Below, in pieces: positions 1 through 5,613 of a DNA stretch of 7,496 nt. Origin of the DNA: JAQVUB01 sp033809415 (lineage in GTDB: Bacteria > Verrucomicrobiota > Lentisphaeria > Oligosphaerales > Oligosphaeraceae); contig JAPXLT010000240.1 in assembly GCA_033809415.1 (NCBI GenBank), positions 1-7,496 on the forward strand, read 5' to 3'. Both the position numbers and the translations under genes were made by a program. The notes beneath the pieces are model-generated. The model worked only from the letters and a program-made list of their open reading frames with translations, made no database searches and was not told the origin of the DNA. Within the stretch, counting starts at the first letter, position 1. Every line of letters begins with the position of its first letter.

Positions 1-91
1 CCCTGCACCCTGCACCCTGCACCCTGCACCCTGCACCCTGCACCCTGCACCCTGCACCCTGCACCCTGCACCATGCCCCCTGCCCCCTGAC
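1..91. repeat. CCCTGCA heptamer tandem array (left edge)
   Basis: Ten perfect head-to-tail copies of CCCTGCA fill positions 1-70. Three decayed units follow (CCATGCC, CCCTGCC, CCCTGAC at 71-91). The array runs off the left edge, so its full length is unknown. On the minus strand it reads GGG-TGCA repeated, so G-triplets recur every 7 bases. No ORF of interest crosses it. A related array in the same orientation closes the window at 7441-7496. Perfect identity between units suggests recent expansion or active homogenisation, while the degenerate units at the gene-proximal end look older. Confidence 0.97.
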
Positions 92-263
92 AAGCGTTCA
101 GGTTTATGGGCAAAATTGGGTTATATTTATCATGTGTTCTTTTCTTGCAGTTCAGGCATAGATCAATATTCTCCTTTGCCGGAACGTTTCCACAGCAAGC
201 CTATCCCGAATAGAACATGGCAATTGAGCAGAGGTCTTTTTAAAAGCAAAGGTTTTTGTCCAT

Positions 264-2201
264 ATGGAAACACCGGTTTTGCCTGACAATGAAGGAAAGA
301 AGTGGTTTGAGAAACGCTATACCTGCGAGGGTCTGGTCTATACCCTTCCGCAATTATTGTGGACAAGTTTTCTCATCCTGCTGGGTTTTTTCTGTTATAC
401 GCTGGCTTTGGCTTTCGTGCCCGCGATCATGCCTCTGAAGCTGAATGCCCTGGGCGCCAACAGCAAAACCATCGCTTTCATCATGACCACGATCGGGCAG
501 GTCTTCAATATCACCATCTGTCCAATGGTCAGTTATCAGAGTGACCGCTATCGCTCGAAACGATGGGGGCGCAGAGTACCATTCATCCTCTACACGATGC
601 CGATGTTCTGCGCATCCTGGATACTTTTCGCCTTTGTCGACAAGGAGGCGAGTTTTCTCAGTGCGTTCCTCGAGAAATGGGTAGTCATTGCGCCGACCAC
701 GATGGCGATCATCCTAATCGCCCTGATCATGGTCATCTATCAGTTTTTCCTGATGTATGTCGGCTCAGTGATTTATTATATCTACAACGACACGATACCA
801 GCCCAGTTCCTGGCTCGTTTTGTCGGTGCCGTCAATGTCGTCTGCCAATGCGCCAGCGCCTGCTTTAATTTCTTTATTTTCAAACACGGATTGACCCACT
901 ACACCTCATTGCTGATCCTGATCACCGTCATCTATGCGGTCGGACTCGGCCTGATGTGTTTTCTGCTCAAAGAACCCCGCTTCCCGCCACCCACGACCGT
1001 CGAAAAGAAGAAGGAAGCCGGCCTGGTCGCCTTCCTCAAGGAAAGCTTTTCCCACCCATTCTACTGGTACACCTACTTATCGGTGGCGGCACTGGCCATT
1101 TCCGGCGTGGCCGGTCCCTTCATCGTTTTCCGTTCGCAGAACCTCGGCCTGAGCCTCGAGATGATTGGCAATCTGAATGGCTATGCAGGCATCTGCGCGA
1201 CCTGCTGGACACTGGTCGTGGTTGCCTTCGGAACCACCTTGATCGACCGCTGGCACCCGGTGCGATTCTATACCATCGGCTCCATCTTCGTCTCGACGAT
1301 CACAGCAATCAGCATCAAATGGCTCTTCTTTTCACCTCCTCCACAAATCATCTGGTGGGTGTTATTGTTCACCTCCATTGCCTCGATGATCTTCACTTCC
1401 TTCTGGGGGATCGCCAGCATGCCGATGCTGATGCGTATTTTCCCCAAATCCCGCTTTGGACAGCTCTGCGGTGCCCAGGCCATGCTGCGAAGCCTGACCG
1501 TACTTCTGTTCAGTTTTCTGGTCGGTGTGCTGATTGATTTTCTGAAATACAATTGCCAGCTTGGGGATTTCGCGTACCGCTATACGTACCTATGGCAATG
1601 GCTCTGGCAGTTGCTGTTCGCTTACTTCTACATTCGCATGTATCGCGAATGGCTGAAACTGGGAGGCTTTGACGGTTACAAGGCGCCTGCCCCATGGCTG
1701 GCGGAAAAATTCGAGCCGATGGCGGTCACTCCCATTAAGGCTCCATCCGCCCGTTTGGTTAAGCAATCCCTAATTTTGTTCGACCTTGTGGTTGTCGGCC
1801 CAATTATCGGGGCATTATGCATGGCCTTGTATGCCGGCATGAAACAGGCATCCGCCCTGAGTCACGCCTATCTCATCCTGGCTTTTCCGGTAGCCTTGGC
1901 GGTCGGCATTCTCTGGGTCTTTATCCGCAAGGGAATTCTTCGGGATATCAAGCTTGTCAAAGAGGGTCTTCCTCCTCGCAACGGCATTCCCCATCATGGC
2001 ATCCTTTTCATTGTGGGCGTCTGTTTTCTGCTGCTGTTCGGTTGCCGTGTATTTCAATCTTGGAAACTGGCCGCAGCGGAATTCGGTACCCTTTCCGCCA
2101 GAATGTGGAGTTTTGAATCCCTAAACACCCTGCTGCTGATAGCAGGGGTCTATCTATACACCCGGATCGAACGGGGATTTTCCAATCAAATCGAAGCCTG
2201 A
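264..2201 (+). CDS. MFS transporter, GPH/SLC45-like, with C-terminal membrane extension
   Basis: This 645-residue polytopic membrane protein is probably a cytoplasmic-membrane secondary carrier. About twelve hydrophobic segments span residues 28-425, with a hydrophilic central loop at about 237-262 between helices 6 and 7, as in the major facilitator superfamily. The loop after helix 2 reads SDRYRSKRWGRRVPF (93-107), which matches the D-R-x-RS-x-x-GRR-x-P-F signature of glycoside-pentoside-hexuronide:cation and SLC45-type carriers, so a sugar or glycoside is the default substrate guess. Beyond the usual 12 helices there is a cytosolic stretch (about 465-500) and four further hydrophobic segments at about 501-525, 533-555, 578-594 and 618-633, giving about 16 in all. 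Common family members are nearer 450-500 residues. The ATG at 264 has a weak AAAGG (248-252) 11 bases upstream. I see no convincing -35/-10 pair in 92-263. It is first in an operon with the ATP-grasp and GNAT genes. The substrate cannot be read from the sequence. Confidence 0.9.
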   Translation: METPVLPDNEGKKWFEKRYTCEGLVYTLPQLLWTSFLILLGFFCYTLALAFVPAIMPLKLNALGANSKTIAFIMTTIGQVFNITICPMVSYQSDRYRSKRWGRRVPFILYTMPMFCASWILFAFVDKEASFLSAFLEKWVVIAPTTMAIILIALIMVIYQFFLMYVGSVIYYIYNDTIPAQFLARFVGAVNVVCQCASACFNFFIFKHGLTHYTSLLILITVIYAVGLGLMCFLLKEPRFPPPTTVEKKKEAGLVAFLKESFSHPFYWYTYLSVAALAISGVAGPFIVFRSQNLGLSLEMIGNLNGYAGICATCWTLVVVAFGTTLIDRWHPVRFYTIGSIFVSTITAISIKWLFFSPPPQIIWWVLLFTSIASMIFTSFWGIASMPMLMRIFPKSRFGQLCGAQAMLRSLTVLLFSFLVGVLIDFLKYNCQLGDFAYRYTYLWQWLWQLLFAYFYIRMYREWLKLGGFDGYKAPAPWLAEKFEPMAVTPIKAPSARLVKQSLILFDLVVVGPIIGALCMALYAGMKQASALSHAYLILAFPVALAVGILWVFIRKGILRDIKLVKEGLPPRNGIPHHGILFIVGVCFLLLFGCRVFQSWKLAAAEFGTLSARMWSFESLNTLLLIAGVYLYTRIERGFSNQIEA

Positions 2202-2214
2202 ACCGGAAGGAACA

Positions 2215-3246
2215 ATGACTACTGGCAAGCTGCCAAAAATCCTAATTCTGAGCAATGCGCCCTCGAGGCATACTCCGGCGCTCGAGCGTATTTCCGAACG
2301 CGCCGTTGCCGATGAAGTCGCTGCGGTCGAATTGACCTTGCGCGAGCTGGGCTACACCACTTCATCGGCGGCCATTCGGCAATTCAGTGAACTCGAAGCC
2401 ACGCTCGAGAGCAATTCTCCGGACTTGGTCTTCAATCTCTGCGAGGGGCTCGATGGGCATTCCGTATTTGAAAGCCATGTTGCCGCCATGCTCGAGTTGC
2501 AGGAAATTCCGTTTACCGGGAACCAGCCGCTGACTCTGGCCTTGGCTCGCAACAAGAATCTGGCCAAAAAGATCATGCGTTCATGCGGCATTCTTACCCC
2601 AGACTGGTTCTGCTGCAAGGACATTCCGCAATGCCTGCCGGAGACTCTGCGTTTTCCGCTGATCTGCAAACCCGCCTGTGAAGATGCCAGTCTAGGCATC
2701 CTGTCCGATGCCGTCGTGCATGATTTTCCGGCTTTGCGTCGAAAACTGGAAAACTTGCTGCCGAATTATGCACTCGAGGGGGTTCTGGTCGAAGAATTCA
2801 TTGCTGGCCGGGAGTTCAGCGTCGCTTTGCTGCCGGAAACTTCCGGCATACGTACCCTGCCCCCCTCTGAAATCGATTTTTCCGGACTGAGGGACGATCA
2901 GCATAAAATCGTTTCCTATTCAGCGAAATGGCTCGAGGAGGACGACCTCTACCGCAACACCCCATCATTTTGTCCGGCAGACCTTCCCGAAGACCTGACA
3001 CTCGAATTGCAGCGGACGGCTTTGGCCGTGCATCAGGCACTCGAGGCAAACTCCTACGGCAGGGTTGACATCCGCATGGATGAGCAGGGACGCATCTTTG
3101 TGCTCGAATACAATCCAAATCCCGACATCACCCCTGGTGCCGGGTTCAGCAAAGCCCTCCATGCCGCCGACATCCCCTACCCCGAATTCGTCCGGAAAGT
3201 CGTGCAGGAAGCCCTAAGCCGACCACAGAGAAATCGACACCTATGA
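2215..3246 (+). CDS. D-alanine-D-alanine-ligase-like ATP-grasp enzyme
   Basis: The 343-residue protein has the full Ddl-type ATP-grasp layout and should join a carboxylate to an amine with ATP hydrolysis in the cytosol. The N-terminal domain has VFNLCEG (72-78) and IPFTGN (98-103), like the ligase family's FN-x-x-HG and IPYTG. The ATP-binding part has LICKPACEDASLGI (149-162), where K152 is the likely nucleotide-binding lysine and EDASLG stands for the Ddl loop EGSSVG. VEEFIAGREFSVALL (192-206) follows. The metal site is RVDIRMD...VLEYNPNPDI (283-305), with D285, E298 and N300 as expected metal ligands. After NPNPDI the chain continues TPGAGF instead of the PGMT-x-x-S loop of true Ddl enzymes, so D-Ala-D-Ala is an unlikely product. 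The protein matches a PVC/proteobacterial subfamily marked by NPNPDI that I recall beside GNAT genes. GGAAGGAA (2205-2212) precedes the ATG by 2 bases. It starts 13 bases after the transporter and overlaps the GNAT gene by 4. I would not call it ddl. Confidence 0.9.
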   Translation: MTTGKLPKILILSNAPSRHTPALERISERAVADEVAAVELTLRELGYTTSSAAIRQFSELEATLESNSPDLVFNLCEGLDGHSVFESHVAAMLELQEIPFTGNQPLTLALARNKNLAKKIMRSCGILTPDWFCCKDIPQCLPETLRFPLICKPACEDASLGILSDAVVHDFPALRRKLENLLPNYALEGVLVEEFIAGREFSVALLPETSGIRTLPPSEIDFSGLRDDQHKIVSYSAKWLEEDDLYRNTPSFCPADLPEDLTLELQRTALAVHQALEANSYGRVDIRMDEQGRIFVLEYNPNPDITPGAGFSKALHAADIPYPEFVRKVVQEALSRPQRNRHL

Positions 3247-3719
3247 CTCTTGAAATCAGACCTCTACTCGAGGATGACCGCGCAGAAGTCGACCGCATTC
3301 TTTCGGCAACCGGCATGTTCACCGATGCCGAAATCGAAGTCGCCGATGAACTGCTGGATATCTTTCTGCATAAACCCGATCAGAAAGATTATCAGCTCTT
3401 TGTCGCATGCCAAGAAAGCCGTCTCTGCGGCTACGTCTGCTTCGGACCGACGCCGGCCACAGAAGCAACGTTTGACCTTTACTGGATTGCCGTCGATCCG
3501 GAATTGCAGGGACAGGGCATTGGAAAACAATTGCTGCGTTTCGCCGAGCAGGAATGCCAGAACCTGGGTGCCAAACTCCTGATCATCGAAACCTCCTCGA
3601 AGGAATTATACCGACCAACACAGGCATTCTACCTGCACAACGGCTACCAGATCGAAGCACGCATCAAGGACTTCTATGCCACAGGAGACGACCGCCTGAT
3701 CTTCACACGAAGATTCTGA
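3243..3719 (+). CDS. GNAT-family N-acetyltransferase
   Basis: This 158-residue GNAT-fold acyltransferase is predicted to transfer an acetyl group from acetyl-CoA to an amine in the cytosol. Motif A is clear: WIAVDPELQGQGIGKQLL (81-98), with the pyrophosphate loop Q89-G-Q-G-I-G94. Motif B is around FYLHNGYQIEARI (129-141), and the C-terminal strand ends RLIFTRRF. IIETSS (114-119) and DFYATGDDRLIF (143-154) look like a particular GNAT subfamily that I remember next to Ddl-like ATP-grasp genes. The start codon lies inside the stop of the upstream gene (ATGA, 3243-3246) and has no good Shine-Dalgarno of its own, so translation is probably coupled. The length is normal for a single-domain GNAT. 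The coupled, overlapping arrangement argues that ligase and acetyltransferase act on one metabolite; the acceptor is unknown. Protein (RimI-type) acetylation is a less likely alternative. Confidence 0.9.
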   Translation: MTLEIRPLLEDDRAEVDRILSATGMFTDAEIEVADELLDIFLHKPDQKDYQLFVACQESRLCGYVCFGPTPATEATFDLYWIAVDPELQGQGIGKQLLRFAEQECQNLGAKLLIIETSSKELYRPTQAFYLHNGYQIEARIKDFYATGDDRLIFTRRF

Positions 3720-3756
3720 AACACGGCGTATGCAAACGCACAAACCCATTTTTGTC

Positions 3757-3774
3757 CACGGAAAGCACGGAAAG
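3757..3774. repeat. CACGGAAAG x2 doublet
   Basis: Two perfect adjacent copies of the 9-mer CACGGAAAG lie at 3757-3765 and 3766-3774, preceded by ACAAACCCATTTTTG. The segment ACAACCCATTTTTT at 3797-3809 repeats this lead-in just before the CACGAA repeat. The two therefore look like variants of one composite intergenic element (a CCCATTTTT lead plus 9-10-base CACG(G)AAA units). Confidence 0.75.
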
Positions 3775-3781
3775 GCTTGGC

Positions 3782-3809
3782 GTGGGCTGGCGCCCACAAC
3801 CCATTTTTT
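3782..3809 (+). terminator. Possible terminator of the transporter/ligase/GNAT operon
   Basis: GTGGGC (3782-3787), loop TGGC, and GCCCAC (3792-3797) form a 6-base GC-rich hairpin. T6 begins at 3804, six bases after the stem. The gap between stem and T-run is longer than in classic intrinsic terminators, and the T-run is also the start of the direct repeat, so the function is uncertain. It lies 63 bases after the GNAT stop. Confidence 0.35.
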
Positions 3810-3861
3810 AACCACGAACCACACGAAAAGACACGAAAATTTTTTATAGGGGTTGTTGCTT
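3804..3861. repeat. CACGAA-type intergenic direct repeat, copy A
   Basis: The copy starts T6-AACCACGAA, continues with CACGAAAAGA and CACGAAAAT units (9-10-base period, 3813-3840), then TTTTTATAGGGG and TTGTTGCTT. Copy B at 5467-5520 aligns along its whole length with about five substitutions and a short gap in the T-run. The two copies are in the same orientation and bracket the ceramidase-like gene. Confidence 0.85.
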
Positions 3862-3910
3862 CGACGGATGAGATTGCACGCGGATTTGTGGTTTTGGCTG
3901 TTGTTTTCTC

Positions 3911-3955
3911 CGACGGATCGGTCAGATCAGCCGGATCAAGTAGATCGGTTGGATC
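3911..3955. repeat. 9-base degenerate array with GATC core (5 units)
   Basis: Five consecutive 9-base units each end in GATC: CGACGGATC, GGTCAGATC, AGCCGGATC, AAGTAGATC, GGTTGGATC. GATC falls at 3916, 3925, 3934, 3943 and 3952, exactly 9 bases apart, while the intervening five bases vary. A similar 9-base design with a different core (GTCNGAC) lies at 7413-7439. It overlaps no gene. Confidence 0.88.
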
Positions 3956-3993
3956 GGCGATGTTGGGATTAGCCCTGAAAGAACATAATCTCT

Positions 3994-4097
3994 GTCCATC
4001 GTCCATCGTCCATCGTCCATTGTCCATTGTCCATTCAGCAGTCCATTCTTGTCCATTCAGTCCATCGTGTCCATTCTTGTCCCTGTCCATCGTCCAT
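3994..4097. repeat. GTCCAT(C/T) tandem array
   Basis: Six uninterrupted 7-base units run from 3994 to 4035: three GTCCATC followed by three GTCCATT. Six more exact GTCCAT hexamers follow at irregular 7-12-base spacing (4041, 4051, 4060, 4069, 4085, 4092), with one mutated GTCCCT at 4079. The array ends about 50 bases before the ribosome binding site of the ceramidase-like gene. Read on the minus strand it is a string of ATGGAC and gives only spurious ORFs. Confidence 0.93.
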
Positions 4098-4150
4098 AAA
4101 AAATCTTTCACAAAAAACAAGAAGTTGGGCAATAGTGTTACGAAAAAAAC

Positions 4151-4156
4151 GAGGAG
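4151..4156 (+). promoter_or_regulatory. Ribosome binding site that fixes the ceramidase-like start
   Basis: GAGGAG lies 10 bases before the ATG at 4167. It decides between that ATG and far-upstream in-frame starts inside the repeats (the frame is open from 3777). A nearer ATG at 4159 is out of frame and ends after three codons, its TGA overlapping the true start as ATGA. Confidence 0.75.
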
Positions 4157-4166
4157 TTATGAAACA

Positions 4167-5474
4167 ATGAGTGAATATTTTTGCAAGGCAGGTTGCGCAG
4201 AAAAAGTACTCGAAGTCCCCTTGCTGGCTGAGCTGGCCGGCTACGGCCCGTTTCTGGGACGGCGCAACCTAGGCATTCGTGACCCGCTCTATTGCCGGGT
4301 GCTAAGCATCTCGGATAAGCTCGAACGCAACCTCATTATTGTCACCGATGTCATGGCCAGCGCAGAAACAGAATGCAGGCCGATGCGGAAACAACTTTCA
4401 GAAAGCTTTGGAATCCGCCCGGAAGGCATTCTGTTTGTCGCCACGCATACGCATTCCGCTCCCCTGATTGGAGCATCCGACATCGGCTATGGCGAGGTCT
4501 GCCCGGAATTTGTCGAAATCTGGCGAAAAACCGTTATCGAGACGGTGCGGGAAGCCCTCGATAATGAGGAGCCGGTTCGTGCCGTTGCCGGCAGGGCAAC
4601 CATCCGAAAGCAATTGGGAACGAATCGTGCCGACCTGCAGCATGGTCATACGGACCCGCTCATCCGCTGGATGAAACTGTTGCGCCAGGACGGCAGCTGC
4701 AAGGTGCTTCTGCACAACCATGCCATGCACGGCGTCGTCTTTGGACGCCATCGCTACGTCTCCGCTGACTGGATGGGAGACGCAAACCGGAAAATCAAAC
4801 AACGTGGCCTGGCGGAGATCCCGTTCTTTCTGTATGGCTGTTCCGGGGATATCAACGTCATCTGGACACATCCGAAACCGGAAGAGCGGGATCAGAACCT
4901 CGAGTGGATCAGTGAAAGCTATGTGAATGACCTCGAGGCAGATATCGACAACGGTTCCGAAATCACTCTCGGACCAGTGCAAGCCGCCCTCGAGACAGTC
5001 GAGTTTCCAACTGAACCAGTGATTCCGGACGAATATCGCGGCATAGCCCGGAAACTTCTCGATAAGCTGCCTTCCAAGCACGAAGTGCTTTTGAGATATA
5101 TCCATGACCGTATGCTGGAAATGGCTGTGATGGCTGAACGTGGGCATGATTTCAGAGTCTTCCAGGACCTACAGGCTTTGCGCATGGGCGATCTGACAAT
5201 CTATGCCGTACCGGGCGAACCTTTTTTCAGCCTTGGTGAAAACCTGATGGAAAAAGCCGCCAGCCCATTCGCCCTGGCAGTATCGGTTGCCAATGGAGAT
5301 GCCGGGTATCTGCCCACACCGGAACTGTTCAAGCAATACCCCGACCCATTCTGCTGCGACGATTATGGAGCATTCGGATTCTATGAAGTCTGGTTCGGTC
5401 CCGGCCTGCTCCGAGCCAAATTCAAACCCAACATCGTCGCGTTCGTAGCGGAAAAACTGCTCTCCCTTTTTTAA
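4167..5474 (+). CDS. Neutral/alkaline non-lysosomal ceramidase-like hydrolase (N-terminal domain only)
   Basis: The 435-residue protein has the zinc amidase fold of neutral ceramidases. The N-terminus KAGCAEKVLEVPLLAELAGY, followed by GIRDPLYCRVL (36-46), is typical of the family. THTHSAP (93-99) supplies zinc histidine(s); HNHAMHG (183-189) and the following SADWMGD (199-205) the second histidine; YGCSGDIN (223-230) the conserved glycine loop; PGEP (349-352), with E351, and GYLPT (380-384), with Y381, the remaining expected ligands. All four ligand positions are therefore present. There is no signal peptide and no C-terminal immunoglobulin-like domain, whereas secreted bacterial ceramidases are about 650 residues, so this one should be cytosolic and its substrate need not be ceramide. 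The region at 230-300 is poorly conserved and probably forms the specificity loops. The start at 4167 is chosen from GAGGAG at 4151 and from the family N-terminus. It appears monocistronic. The last two codons and the stop lie in a direct repeat. Confidence 0.85.
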   Translation: MSEYFCKAGCAEKVLEVPLLAELAGYGPFLGRRNLGIRDPLYCRVLSISDKLERNLIIVTDVMASAETECRPMRKQLSESFGIRPEGILFVATHTHSAPLIGASDIGYGEVCPEFVEIWRKTVIETVREALDNEEPVRAVAGRATIRKQLGTNRADLQHGHTDPLIRWMKLLRQDGSCKVLLHNHAMHGVVFGRHRYVSADWMGDANRKIKQRGLAEIPFFLYGCSGDINVIWTHPKPEERDQNLEWISESYVNDLEADIDNGSEITLGPVQAALETVEFPTEPVIPDEYRGIARKLLDKLPSKHEVLLRYIHDRMLEMAVMAERGHDFRVFQDLQALRMGDLTIYAVPGEPFFSLGENLMEKAASPFALAVSVANGDAGYLPTPELFKQYPDPFCCDDYGAFGFYEVWFGPGLLRAKFKPNIVAFVAEKLLSLF

Positions 5475-5520
5475 CAACGAAAGACACGAAAAGGCACGAA
5501 AATTTATAGGGTTATTGCTT
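5467..5520. repeat. CACGAA-type intergenic direct repeat, copy B
   Basis: This copy has T6-AACAACGAA, the units CACGAAAAGG (5485-5494) and CACGAAAA (5495-5502), then TTTATAGGG and TTATTGCTT. It matches copy A at 3804-3861. Its first eight bases contain the last two codons (CTT TTT, shared from 5467) and the TAA stop (5472-5474) of the ceramidase-like gene. Confidence 0.85.
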
Positions 5521-5547
5521 TGAAAAAGATTTCGTGGGCATTACATT
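5520..5547 (+). promoter_or_regulatory. Candidate sigma70-type promoter for the NifU-like/GGGtGRT operon
   Basis: TTGAAA (5520-5525) and TACATT (5542-5547) are separated by 16 bases, matching the TTGACA/TATAAT consensus at 5 and 4 of 6 positions. Transcription would start near 5554. That leaves about 60 bases of leader before ATG 5614, or about 24 before ATG 5578. It directly abuts repeat copy B. The prediction is by eye only. Confidence 0.35.
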
Positions 5548-5613
5548 AAGTGGTTTACGAAGCCGGTATTTCGGCGTATGAACTCACCTTACAAACAGGA
5601 ATGCCAATCACTC

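Larger units (their letters stand above)
3720..4166. other. Repeat-rich 447-base intergenic region
   Basis: No credible gene lies between the GNAT stop and the ceramidase-like start. Left to right it holds a CACGGAAAG doublet, a GC hairpin followed by T6, one copy of a ~55-base direct repeat, a 9-base GATC array, a GTCCAT array, and an A-rich leader (4098-4150) with few features. I found no convincing sigma70-type promoter in the leader. The + strand stays open from 3777 into the next gene, but that extension is made entirely of repeat DNA and has no family-like sequence. Confidence 0.85.

Noticed and set aside
92..263. Promoter for the transporter operon (TTGCAG at 145, TATATT at 122)
   Set aside because: No -35/-10 pair with 15-19-base spacing is convincing, so no promoter is annotated.
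956..1537. 193-codon ORF in another + frame inside the transporter gene
   Set aside because: It lies wholly within a well-supported membrane-protein gene and its translation is arginine/histidine-rich and shadow-like.
3994..4097. CRISPR array
   Set aside because: Units are 6-7 bases with no unique spacers of 25-40 bases, and no cas genes are present. The edge arrays fail for the same reason.
3674..4132. Minus-strand ORF of 152 codons
   Set aside because: It consists of translated GTCCAT and GATC repeats and overlaps the end of the GNAT gene. It has no family resemblance and no ribosome binding site.
3777..4166. N-terminal extension of 130 codons on the ceramidase-like gene
   Set aside because: It is translated tandem-repeat DNA (direct repeat, GATC and GTCCAT arrays). 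The family N-terminus and the ribosome binding site both point to ATG 4167.
4159..4170. Three-codon ORF (ATG AAA CAA TGA) overlapping the ceramidase-like start
   Set aside because: It could be a coupled leader, but it sits only 2 bases from the Shine-Dalgarno and is easily explained by chance.
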